Assembly (NCBI RefSeq): GCF_019649055.1
Contig: NW_026570347.1
Coordinates: 186,001-250,000, forward strand
Origin: Paramacrobiotus metropolitanus
Taxonomy: Eukaryota > Tardigrada > Eutardigrada > Parachela > Macrobiotidae
Reading direction: 5' to 3'
Length of the DNA stretch: 64,000 nt
The position numbers and the translations under genes were made by a program. Position 1 is the first letter of the stretch. Every line of letters begins with the position of its first letter. The notes beneath the pieces are model-generated. The model ran no database searches, was not told the DNA's origin, and saw nothing but the letters and a program-made list of their open reading frames with translations. This document shows, one piece after another, positions 23,963-35,558 of the stretch.

Positions 23963-25701
23963 TTACCCTCCACCACCGCGTCCGCGGCTTCCTCCACGAC
24001 TACCACCTCGTCCACCGCCGCCCGAACGGCAGTCGCGCGACATATGCCCAGTGCGACCGCAGTTGAAGCACGCTCTGTCTCCACCACCGCCGCCGCCACC
24101 GAAGCCTCCGCGACCACCTCCATAGCTGCCGCGGCCTCCGCCACCACTACGCCCACCATAGTCGTCACCCCCGCCACCATAGCGACCACCGCCGCCTCCG
24201 TAGCTGCCACCGCGCCCTCCTCGCCCACCGCGACTGCTCTGGTCACGGGGCTTTGCCCAGCTGACGCGAATGGTGTTGCCATGGAGGTCACTATAATGAA
24301 AATTCCATAGTATGAATACAACATAAACTACGATAGCGTGAGGAATAGTCTGAAAAAAATGTTTTGTAAAACAGATCCGGCAGTTTTCCCTTACAAACTC
24401 GCTTTCGGTTTGCTTGCGTTAATTTAGAAGTAATAAAAATGGCTAGCAACTAATGACTGACCTGTCGTTCAAGTTGGAGATTGCGCTCTCCGCTTCGTCC
24501 TGCGTCTCAAACACCAGAAACCCGAAACGCGGAGAATCCTGGCTCATCCAAAACTCCTTCACGCTGCCGTATTTGGAAAAGGCATCCGTTACGTCACCTT
24601 GAGAGACATCGTCCGCTGTAAAAACAAACACAGCACTGTCACTGATCCGCTCCACCATCACACTACTGGATCAGGTCGTCGTTCAGTTACAGATATTGGC
24701 TATATGTAGCCGATAGCCTCCGCTTTTCTCGTCACGGTGCGCGTAGCCAATAGGACTGTCAGAAAGACAAACAACAACTTTTGTCGCAAACGTTTCTTCA
24801 TCTCGGCCAAATAGTGTGCAACCCGAGTGTGTGTCGGTCAACATTCAACGAGTGCAACCGTGAGACTGTATCAAACACATGAGCAACATTCATCAGTAAT
24901 AACGAGAGCATGTATCCAACCACGAATGCCACTACTACACCGCTTTTCCGGGATTTCGCCAATTACAGAACGCTAAACCGACGCAGATATTGTGAATACG
25001 AAGTTAAAATATTTTAATGTTAATTTGCCCTTATGGTTACTTACTAAACCGCAAGTGTGCAAAGAAATTAAAAAATGAATTTTTGTGAAATCTAACCGTA
25101 ATTGCAAATTTCAGGCAATAACCATAAGTGGTATTCTTCATGTACGGAATTAAATGCTACCCCAAAAACAGTGAGGTGATAAACTAATTCACAAATTAAT
25201 TTTTAATTCGATTTAATTATGTAATTTTTTGTCAAATCGCGAAGTCCCAGTAAATGTCTACGTCTGTTGATCTGAATTTGTAAATTCAAGTGACGCTTTC
25301 TATAATATTTCATCAATAAATAAGTAAAAGTTAAGACACAAGTAAATCTGGAGCGTTTTTAGCATTCTGTAAGGCGGCGGACCATAATACTGAACCATTG
25401 TGCTGCGGTGTTTCCATCGAAATCCTTGTTAAACATGACGGAGATTTTGGCTACGACAGAAGTCTCAAGCGTAATGACAATGAAAAGGCCAAATGCTCGT
25501 TCGCGGTTTAAATGACATGATATGAGTGTGTTGCTCACAACAGTCTGCTTCAACCATCGGACGTATCACTGAGCCCTACGAAAATGATCAAATGCGAAAC
25601 ACTTACGCTCGTCCTCCTCCGCCGCCTCCTCGATACGAACGTCCTCCTCCGCCTCCACCGTATCCGTTTCCTTCTGGACTACGACTGCGTTCGTGATTCA
25701 T
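23963..25701 (-). CDS. Glycine-rich RNA-binding protein (RRM + CCHC knuckle)
   Basis: Likely nuclear/cytoplasmic RNA-binding protein of the glycine-rich class, acting in splicing, mRNA handling or stress responses by family. Exons (minus): 25701-25607, 24665-24462, 24290-23963; phases agree, 208 residues. The short N-terminus has a basic/Ser stretch (MNHERSRSPEG) and Gly-rich runs. An RRM follows, with RNP2-like VFVFTA and RNP1-like RFGFLVF, ending in IRVSWAKPRDQ. Then comes an RGG/GGY-rich region and one retroviral-type zinc knuckle, CFNCGRTGHMSRDC, before a Gly/Arg-rich end. The first exon could not be joined to the RRM without splicing, and phase 2 at both ends supports the 941-base intron. 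The repetitive G-rich exon produces long antisense open frames that are shadows. It could equally be named after SR- or FUS-like proteins; no specific orthologue is claimed. Confidence 0.9.
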
Positions 25702-26708
25702 CTTTATCCCTGCAATATTCAACAAGAAATTATGCTACAGCTCGTAACTAAACTTGATAAAAATCTCGTACTGCGTAATTGCGCAACAACATGCGTTTGA
25801 CTTTGCCCGATATCGTACCATTTGTCTTGAAAATCGTTCAAAACATACAGTAACTGGCACAAGTTTTGCATTTACTTTTAGCATAACTCCTGCAGTATTT
25901 GGCACAAAAAAGAAAACAGTAATTTCTAACCACCGTATTAGAGTACTTGCAACTTGCATAAAAAGTCCACTTGCAGCGGTGACATGCTACTTCACTTCTA
26001 CTGCTACTCACCAGTTTGGCTAGGTTCTGCACTCTCACAGGAACTTAAACACAGAAAAACTTTAAGTTAGAAAGTAACCCCTCACGAAACTCTAGGAAAC
26101 TTCGGAATTTAAACCGAAAAAGCAAAGTCGTCAACTTTTCCCCAAAATCGTTCAAACTTCGTAAATTTGAAAACAACTGTATGCGGCAGCTCCCAACAAA
26201 TTTCTTATATCGATTTTGGAGACCTCTGCAAAAGTCCGATGTTTGGCAAACCAGAACGGGGAAATAGTCAGTTTGTTTCCAAATAAAAGTGTGCAAACCA
26301 CCCCGTAATAAAAGACAGCGCATAAGGGCATTGCGCCGTTCACAAATTACAAGTCGGCTGGCAGCCATTATGGCCTTAGAGAAGCCTAAAATTGTTCATG
26401 CAGATGTGCAACTTGGCGGGTGTTGCTGCGACAAAGAACGAAACCACCTGGAGGCTAAGGAGCCAGTTACTTATCTTCATTAAGAAGCGAATGTTTTCTT
26501 CTAGGGCAATCAGGAGTTGATAAACATTTGTGCGAGTACATACTGTACATTTCAAGTTTCAGCTTTCAAGTTTTCAACTTAAAATTAAAAATAATAAATA
26601 GTAGTAACACTAACCATAAATACTACTGATGTAAATTTTTGCGGGTTTCATGAACATTTTTTATAGAGCATTTTAAGCGTGTATGGTATAAGATAAACCC
26701 ATAAAAGC
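25702..26708. other. Divergent promoter region (RNA-binding protein / TRAPPC12)
   Basis: Between the start codons of two head-to-head genes. A small upstream open frame starts at an ATG at 26370 in GCAGCCATTATGG, a context like a YY1/initiator box; it could be in the TRAPPC12 5' leader. No other gene seen. Confidence 0.4.
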
Positions 26709-29427
26709 ATGGAAAGTATTACAGTGAAAGACGACGACCACTTCGTTCTGGGGAAGAACGCTCTTGATACTCCTACCATTCAAACGGCTGTTGATCGTGA
26801 GCCATCCTCGGGTGCTGATATTTCAGCCCTGCCTCAAGTACCCTCGACTTCGGTTCTTCATGAACTGATCCAGTCTACACCTCTCATTCCAAAGGAAGAA
26901 GTTGCTGCTATACAGCCGCCTGCAGCGAGACTGCTGCCGTCTGACAGCATTCCGCAGAGCGGATCAAATCCGAACCTTTTTGCTTCCGCCATAACGGTGG
27001 ACGAAACTAGTGACAGTTATGGAAAAATTTCGCGGGCAGAATCCCGTTCAAGATCCAACACTCCTGCTTCGGGTAACCTGAAGGTGCCGGCGAAAGAGAC
27101 CGCGCCGATTGCGGAAAAGCAGCTCGCGACGGTTGTAGCGGATGGTAGCTGGAACCACTTTGGTCAGACTACGATATTGCCCGGAATGGAAAGCGGATAT
27201 GAAATTAATTTGGGTGATATTCTGGTCCATAATACCAGCGTTACTGTGGCTCAAAATGTAAAGAGCGCTTGGATTCCAAACGAACGAACCAATGGAGCAC
27301 TGCAGGTAGCCGGTATAGCATGGAAATAGTTGGAATAGAATGGCAATATTCAAAAATGAGCTGTTAAGTATATGTAATATGAGCAGTTTAATTGCTCAGT
27401 TTTCGGAATTTCGGTATTTTTTTAAAATAATGCTGCAATTATTTTTAAAAAATACCGAATTCCGAAAATGCATAAAGTTTCTAGTTAGGAAATACCTAAA
27501 TCTCAGATAATTCAGCACCACCGACGGGACTTTGTTGTCATTGTTTTGTATTTGCTGAACTTAATCCTTAACTTAAAGCGTGGATGATCCATTCACATTA
27601 AACGCTTTGTCTTGCTGTGAAATTTTTGTTTTTTTTATGCTGGGGCATTAAATTGAGACATACTATACCTGCGTTATTAGATTTTTACTTTGTGATTTTG
27701 TCTGCTCTAGGCAGTTGCGGCAGCAATCCCGCCTTCGGACTTCCTCGGTGCAGACCAGCTAACCAAGCCCTGCATTCAGTCGGATAAGCTGTTCGTTAAT
27801 CCAGCGTTTGATCTGGCCTTGCGACTAGTGGGAACCATTCCACCGTCATTCATTCCGGATAATCCTGATAATATGCTCAACCGGGGTGATCTGAAGGGAC
27901 TGCTCGAGAAAGGTTTTATACTTCCGCTGCCAACTTGTCGGCCAAGCTACTGTCATCGTTGCACCAAGGATACGGACAGACAGGCAATCAGATCCGACAC
28001 TCTCCGGAATCTTTGATGATTTGGTATTGCCGTTTGGCTAGCCTTGTGCTCTCCGACCAGGTCTGTTAACAAATCAGCCAGACTTTTCAACACAACGAAA
28101 TGGCGAAAATTTTCTGCACTTATATGCAACTTGCAAATATGTTTTATTTGCAGGTTGATTTAGCAGCGAAAGAAATGGAAGCTTTTGGAGATCTTGATAA
28201 TCCCGACCTTTATTTTGACTACTACGCTGATTACGCCGCAAAGGGATTGTCCGGTTCGATGGTACCGTTTGAATTTCGTTTGCTCCATGCACAGATTCCC
28301 CAGCTGCTGGGCAGCCCGCGTGTTGCTTTGGATAGACTGCATCTTGTACGGGGGAAGGTTGAAAAGCTACTACTGGATGACAGCAAATATCAGCAATTCG
28401 GTAGTCAAAATGATGCTTCTGCCTTCCGGAGCTGTTGGCAGACACGGCGTATTGCTGTGCTGTTTCTCATCGTCCGCGCAGCCATACATTCAGAAGATTT
28501 TGATACAGCTATTTCGCTGATTGGATTTTTGATGAAACTGTTACCTGACAAGGCATGCCGACTGTGGCATTCGATGGGGCTCTTACACTGCCATATCGGG
28601 ACGCCAAAAATGGCCAGTTTGGCGTTTGAGGTGCGTGGTAATTCATTGTATTAAGTATGTTATTTCCTGCATACAGGAGCATACAGAGTACTTAACCAGT
28701 TACAATTCTTCCTTTTGATTTTCAGTAATTTTAGAGTTGTCAGGGGTATCTGTGGCGTATTTTTTTCTTTAGTTTTGTGGCCTTTAGTTGGAGTGCTTTC
28801 GTAGCCGATGCTCTAATGCGCTCAGCCCCAGTTATTATGACACCCAACTTTAAAGATATCATTGTTGTGGTAAAAAATTAATAGGGTTTGGTATTCTTTC
28901 TTTAGCATGGCTTCTGTATTTATTATTCGCATTTTCGTTCTATGTTTAGAATGTCTTCAGGAGATGTTGCATAAGCAATTTGTAGTGGGCTGTTGCCTTT
29001 AGGAAATGTTTTTGTTTTTCAGAACTCTGAAAAGCTGCTGCCGGGTGATTCTCCAGAGCATAAGTACTTGACGTTGCTCCATCAGGCTCTGCTAACTATC
29101 TGTGAGGGGCAGGTGGTACATTCTTTGGAGATATATCGGCAGTTATTTAGTCTTAATCCAAAGGATTCTGCAGCTGCGAATGCCATATCAGTCGCGCTGA
29201 TGTACAGTGGTCGGATGTCGGAAGCGATGGTTTTCTTGGAAAATCTGGTTCTGCAACAACCAGTGGTGTTTTTGACGGAACAGACAATTACTAATTTGGC
29301 AGCGATGTATGATTTGCACAATATCCATACCCGGACTCACAAACTGCGAATTCTTTCTTTAATCTGCCAGTACATGCCTGATGGACACGGTGTGGCTTAT
29401 TTAAAGTTGGGAATTAACGAGTCCTGA
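26709..29427 (+). CDS. TRAPPC12: Trafficking protein particle complex subunit 12
   Basis: Subunit of the TRAPPIII vesicle-tethering complex acting in ER-to-Golgi traffic and autophagy. Exons: 26709-27305, 27711-28060, 28154-28630, 29023-29427. The N-terminal ~180 residues are low-complexity and poorly conserved, as in the family (about 609 residues against ~735 in human). The C-terminal half is a TPR-type helical array with strong landmarks: LSSLHQGYGQTGNQI, FGDLDNPDLYFDYY, GSMVPFEFRLLHA, LGSPRVALDRLH and LNPKDSAAANAISVALMYSG. Exon 2 changes frame at a TTTT run (27914-27917): before it the frame reads LNRGDLKGLLEKG, after it FYTSAANLSAKLL. Adding one T restores continuity and makes the next intron phase fit. 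I treat this as a probable sequence error, but a real disabling mutation is possible. It is head-to-head with the RNA-binding protein gene. Confidence 0.91.
27400..27468. repeat. Long near-perfect hairpin in TRAPPC12 intron 1
   Basis: About 31-bp arms (27400-27431 and 27438-27468), each starting at TTTTCGGAATT on its own strand, separated by GCTGCA. Only one or two indels disturb the pairing. AT-rich foldback, probably a small non-autonomous element. Confidence 0.85.
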
Positions 29428-29893
29428 GTCCCTGACATCTGTAGTAAAGTATCTACGGTGTACTTTTCGTTTTATACCAGTTACGCTGCATGTGATAAAC
29501 AGTTTTCTGGTGATGTTGCGGGAACAAAAAAAAACAACCATTTAATTTATTAAATAAATACGTGGAAACAATTTCCACAAAAACCGCCGGCATCACAACT
29601 GATTTCACCAATAAATCGAAAAGAAAGCAAAGAGAAAACCTTTTGCAGCAATGGCTGAGTAATAAATTAGCATGGTATAAAAAGCGAGACGCAAGCAGAA
29701 CTGCAAAAAAGTTCACGTTTGCGAATCGGCTAAAATAATATCCCTATTCAACTACTCAGGGAGATCGAGAAAAGCTGGACAAAAACTGAATGAATAAGGC
29801 TTCATCAGCAACAGCTGGACCCATCATTGCAATTAACCGGAGCAAGAAGAACCCTCCTGGCAGAGCAACTGAGGCACTCAAAGGAGTTGAATA
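29428..29893. other. Intergenic between convergent genes
   Basis: Separates the stop codons of TRAPPC12 (plus) and the aldo-keto reductase (minus). An AATAAA at about 29552 may be the TRAPPC12 polyadenylation signal. No gene seen. Confidence 0.5.
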
Positions 29894-32800
29894 TTAGATG
29901 GTGCTTTTTCGGTAAAACAACGTTGTTTCTTCGCCTGGCGCAGCAAACAGATCTTTGGCATTACTGCTCATGACCGCATCAGTTAAAGGATGATTCTGAT
30001 GATGCTTGTGCATCAGTTCTTCCTCCCGCAAGGCATCCCAATAACGAGCCACAGGTTCTCCCTCCCAATGAGTTTTATCCAAAACACGAAAAAATCTACA
30101 AATAAGAAAACAAATCATTATATTTCGCGCTACCGTCTACTATACCACGAGTAGTTGCAGTATTGATTGTTAACTGTACTTAATGCGCTCAGTAGCATCA
30201 GTAATTACAGCACGATAACACGATAATGTCTGTACGTGTCCGAGATTTGCAGACAATTTTACGAGAGGATTAACCATAACAACATTCTACATCGTAATGA
30301 ATAGCATCACGCTGGCGATGCGGAAGTACACATGATGCGTAACCGGTTACAACGAATTCTGTTATAACATCACCCAAATAAATACGTTTTTCCCCGTTAG
30401 CGACCCACTTACTGTGCTTTAATATCTTCCACGAGCATGCGCTCTTTATCGGTCAACGGATCGACAACAGCATTGATATTCCAATTAACCAAGTCCGGTC
30501 TAACGAACAACAAAACCATCAGGTGATTTTTGCGATCACACTCCTCGTTCTGGTAACCGAGCAGGCACAATCTAGTATGTTATTCATACCTTTCTACGCA
30601 CACCATACTGGCCACTGTGGTATCAATGTCGTCGGACCAGTAGCAGAATTTGAGCACAACCTTTTCCAGATCCATTTCCTGCTCCTAAAAATCAAACTTG
30701 GCACTTAAATTTTGAATCGGACTCTTGAATTTTTAACACTTTTTAAATACAAAAAATATGTTCACTTTTTTAAATACAAAAAATATGTTAAAGGTGCGCC
30801 TCTGTATGTAATTTCTGGAAGGCATGACATATTATCAACTATCAAACAAATTGAACACGTATTTTTTTTCTTATAAAACAACAAACCTGTGTATAAAGCA
30901 CTGCAGCTCGGCAAGCTAACTTCAAGGAATCACTAGCTGGATGCCAGTCTTCTGGACCAGTTTTGGACAACAAACCCAATCCCAACGGGGCAGCATTTAT
31001 AACTCCCACACCCTTCGATCGCAGTTCCGGAATGATGTCCATTAGATCGTTATTGTAGAAGCCATAGCGGCAATAGGAAAGGACTGTATCAATTCTTATT
31101 GTACTTTTCCGTACAACCTCCCTAAAAATCGTGAAATACTAGATTTCATCGTGATTTGTTTGAACTGATTTTCACATTACAAACTAATTCGAAAATTCAG
31201 CACATCAAAAAACTGTAAACACAAAACAAAACTGTAACACTAACCAGTAAGAAGCAATATTAAAAAAACACAAAGTCTATTTAAATTAGAAATGGCGCTC
31301 CTTTACAATATCCGGTGCACAACGAAAACTCTTTACAGAACACGCCACATGACGCTTTCTTCGTTACTATTGTCGAAAAATAGCCCGATCTTAGTGACGA
31401 TGGACAGGAAGCCGAGCCGGAAATGACACCATAAAACGTGCAAGCACCATAAGCTGAATATTTCCCACAAAAACGCCTACGCATGCAAATGAGCGGGTTT
31501 CATGACGAAAGTACTGCGACTACAAACTGTCTAATCAGGCTTTAATAAACGGTCTGACAATCTTGAAAGCCGGCAACTTTATCTTTGACAGCGCGTCAGT
31601 TGCCACTTATTACACACCACACTTTGTCGATGATTGCGCAAGCATTACCACGATACGACGAAATCGCAGTACGGTAGGCAAATCGATAACATTGCGGAAA
31701 AAACCGTACGAGTGTACACCGTAAAATGATGGCACTTACAGAAGCTCTAGTGTCGGATAGCCAGTAATTCCAATAAACCTGCATACAAACAACACAACCG
31801 AACAGGTTGACTTGGCCAATTCAGCAACGGAAAAAGCAGCGTCTGAAATTTAACCTGGCTTTTCCAGCTTGTCTCAGCCGTTCCAATGCCGGCAACGTTT
31901 GGTTCAGTATAACGTCGACATTAGGCGCAAACTCCAGGTCATGAACCTAGAAAAAACAGCGTACAGTGCATTATTCTCGACTACAGAGATGATCGCCCTA
32001 TAGAATGACCAACCAAGGAGAGAAATGCTGCACACTTACTTGAATAACGTCGACATAAGTAAGGCCAAGTCGGCTCAAGCTCTCTTCGATGCTTTTAGTT
32101 ACCCTTTCAGCCGAAAAATCAAACATTTCCTCAACATTTGCATTATATCGGCCCACTTTGGTAGCAATAAAATAAGCTTTTCGCGGCACGCCGGCAAGGG
32201 CCTAAAACGCAATTAACGTAATAACGATTAAATAATTTCGCAAAGCCTACTGCGAACCATGAAATAAAATGACTTATTTAAATCATAAAACGGACCATAA
32301 AACGATTTAATTATGCACCGCATTAAAAACAACCTGGACGTCTATAATGTGGAACAGCAGTTACTAAGTATAACAAATCAACTATCAACAAGCATAAATC
32401 CAAAGAACATTACGCAATTACCTTTCCCACGATTGCTTCGGATTTTCCGGCACCATACCACGGAGCAGTGTGAACATAGTTCAAACCTAACCGAATGGCT
32501 GACTGAATCTCTTCGATGGCGCGATCTTCGTCTAGCGAGCCGTAAAACCGCTCTAATCCTCCGCCGCCTACAAAAACACAACGGTACCAAAATAACTCGT
32601 AGGACAAAATGACATTATGAACGAAATTAATGGCCAGAATGACAAACGACGCCAATGATTAGCGAGCGCAGCATTTATTTAGTCTAAGATCACGCGGCAG
32701 GATTTTCCCTAATGAAAATAGAACAGCCGTGATCCTGAAAAAGGCGGCATGATTATAAAGATATCCTTTGCAAAAGTGTCGGTCTGTATTTTACACATTT

Positions 32801-34721
32801 ACGTTTCGTGCTTACTTTCAACGATATGGTGTGAAAATGCTAGAACAAATCGGTTATGGAAGTACTCAATATCCTCACAAGAAGCCAAACAAATATATCT
32901 AATTACAGTAAAATATATTTGCAATTACCCCTTTCAACTTTGTTTTTATTTGCGGAAAATTCCATTTAAATTTTCCGAATAATCATGAAAAACGAAAGAT
33001 AGTGATTTCATGGATTATTTGCGTACCCGTGTTAGCAATAGCTCGTCGGTTGCGCCCGATAACAATAACCATTGTGACACATGGTGGACAAACCGGCTTA
33101 TCATGAATAAACATGGGCACATGCTATGATATCACCACATATTTAATGATATCGTTTCCGCAAAACTAAAATACAAAAGTCGTATCTTTCTAACCGTAAA
33201 TTATTCTCAGCTGAGTCTCTTAAAAAAACTTTCCAAAACATAATTCATTTAACAAAGGTTTAAGTTAACCTGCCGATATTTAGAAGCGGTCGGTAAGTAG
33301 GAAGGTCAAGGTGCAGTCTCGTTCACGCTACAAGCCATCGACGTCTACAAGAAATACCGGTCTGTACGCGAGGACTGAGGAGTGATTAATAATAACCGTC
33401 TTCATAAAATAGTTTACATTCTAAATGGCCAAACAGCTTATCCACCTTGTAAAAAACCCGTTGATGCGAGTCAGCCAAGGCTACTGCACCGAATAGCTGT
33501 GTCGGTCAGATGGTATCAAGAAGTTAAAACAGATTTACAATGCGAATGGAGTCAAGGAAAAAATTATTGAAGATGCTGAATGCATTGTCAAATTAGATTA
33601 ACAGTGCTATGTCCAACTAGCTCACCAAAAAAAAGATTTCAGAAATATATTCGGTTAATGCTGAAATTTTACAAATTGAGAAAAAGTTAGTACTTCACTT
33701 TTTGTTATACATTATTGTTAACAGACGTTCAAGCATAATAATTCCAATCAGATTACTGAAACCTTAATAACAGTAATATTGGTAACACGATTCAGCATCT
33801 GTTGCAGCAAAAAGAGGGCCATAAGAAGCAGAGAAGCTGCAATTTTTCAGACCAAACTCTTAAAGGGCGCCTAATTAAATTTTAAATTACTTGCGGCACA
33901 AGCTGTAGGAGCCTGAATATCGCCAACACCTACTGTATCTAGTTGCACAACCACCAATTTTTTTATCTAAATCTACGGTCACTTACCTATTGCCAGAGCG
34001 GAGACAGACATTCCAGTACTACCCAGCTTTTTGTACCGTAAACGTCGTACGGCAGCTTCATCGTGGAATCCAGGAACAAAGGTCGATGGTAGTTCAGACT
34101 TGGGATGTCTACATTACACAATAATAAAAATTAATAGTAGATAGACATTAATATGGTTAATGGTAGATTATAAAAGCAAAACAAAAGCAGACTGGAAGCC
34201 TTTCATATGTTACCAGTTACCACATTAAAAAATACAAAAATAGCAAATAAAACTTACACAAGCTTTCAATTTCATAAAAGTGCATTTTCCAACAGTCAAA
34301 CATTCAAAAAATTCATCCAAAAAATGGCGAATTTACAGTAATGTCGGTATATGTGTGCACATTCTTATTCAGTGAAGTTACTAAAGTAATTGTAAACGCT
34401 TTGGATGAGCAAGTGTAAAAACATAGCCAATTGTGATAATTATTATGATACTATTATAGATAGTGCCGCTCACTACTTAATTTTAACAACATACGTCAAA
34501 GGATTATGCGTGGACGAAGAGTCAGAATCGATGTCCATCACAAACTGTGTTGGACTTTGTACACCATCGTCCGTATTATTAGTGTTGTGGTCGCTGATGA
34601 GTGAGGGATTTTCGCCCGTAGAAGGGCGTTTGAAAGGCTGGATATAAGCATTCACATCCTTATAATCGTCGAAGTGCGGAATGCGACCCGCGTGCAATCC
34701 GACCATGAACTCCTGTGGCAT
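29894..34721 (-). CDS. L-galactose dehydrogenase-like aldo-keto reductase
   Basis: NAD(P)-dependent oxidoreductase of the aldo-keto reductase superfamily, TIM-barrel fold, probably cytosolic. Exons (minus): 34721-34495, 34108-33987, 32567-32422, 32201-32040, 31946-31855, 31778-31740, 31121-30887, 30684-30590, 30499-30413, 30095-29894; phases agree, 468 residues, against ~320-345 for plant L-galactose dehydrogenase. Matches include RYKKLGSTGMSVSALAIG, ATKVGRY, FDFSAERVTKSIEESLSRL, LTYVDVIQVHDLEF, FIGITGYP, SYCRYG and the LGLGLLSKTGPEDWHPAS block. Of the catalytic tetrad, Tyr154, Lys180 and His221 are present, but the expected Asp is His149 (NYVHTAPWYG). A Ser/Asp-rich N-terminal extension of about 100 residues and a long C-terminal extension are extra. 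Homologues occur in invertebrates without known ascorbate synthesis, so the substrate is open. It is head-to-head with EIPR1. Confidence 0.92.
30737..30788. repeat. 26-bp tandem duplication in a reductase intron
   Basis: Two adjacent near-identical copies of CACTTTTTAAATACAAAAAA followed by TATGTT, differing by one T. Lies in the intron between exons 8 and 7 of the minus-strand gene. Confidence 0.8.
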
Positions 34722-35558
34722 CTTAAGTCCTCGAGTTAAGGCTCCTGCCAGCTATATCCTCAAATGTTGCCAAGGAAGAATACACTGACAATTGTGAGAA
34801 AATACTCCGTTTTCGCTAAACGAAAGACAACGCACTTCCAACTTCCACACATAAGATGGTAATAATTTCGATCTCCAAACGGCAGACCATTCACGATCAA
34901 CCCAAATTTCAGAAATTCGCTGCGATCGGTAAACACACGCGATTAAGTCCTTGTTTGAGGCGAAATGAGCGTAGGAAACAGAGCAAGCAGCAAAAATTTA
35001 CAAGTGCCACCGAACGGACACGTCTACAACATAAAAGTCAGACTGTTAGAGTTCCTCAGAAAAGTAATCGATCCAAAACACCAGTTCGTTGCTCTTGTAC
35101 GTTTTGTCCAACGGATTTCTGAGAAAGCACAAAGTTGCATACAACTGGCGATCGGCGAGCGGCTACCCATCGACTATGTCGGTCAGGCGTGTGTCATAGT
35201 GCAGACAAGAAATTTCCCACATTCATTCATTCTGGAGCCAGTCAATCACCAACTCGCTTGTCTGCGGTAGCGGCCAATTAGATAACGTCAAGGGCGGGTG
35301 CCAAGTTAGTGCCGCCCATCTACAAGAGTGTCCACCAGGGCGGCTGGACTGTGAGATTCAGTAATATTACGGCTGCTCCCGAGGGCGGTCACCACTTCGC
35401 TGTAATGTCAAATTTGAAAAGAGCAGCCGAAAGTAATTACGGTAATTCAGAAACTAAAACAAAACAGTTGGTTTTGAATTTAAATGGGCTGTTATTTCTT
35501 GTGATTTCAGGAGTTATAATGTGGCAATGAAACATTTGTGATTAGTTCTAGAAGAAGA
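34722..35558. other. Divergent promoter region (reductase / EIPR1)
   Basis: Between the two start codons. It holds an ATG-initiated 101-codon frame (34965-35270, plus) with fairly even composition but no family I recognise and no splice-consistent continuation. I treat it as probably non-coding leader or chance. Confidence 0.4.

Noticed and set aside
23890-24324. Long open frames in the other frames of the Gly-rich exon (both strands)
   Set aside because: Produced by the G+C-rich repetitive coding sequence; Ala/Thr or Val/Ala low complexity.
34965-35270. 101-codon open frame between reductase and EIPR1
   Set aside because: Looks moderately coding-like but unrecognised and isolated; probably leader or chance.
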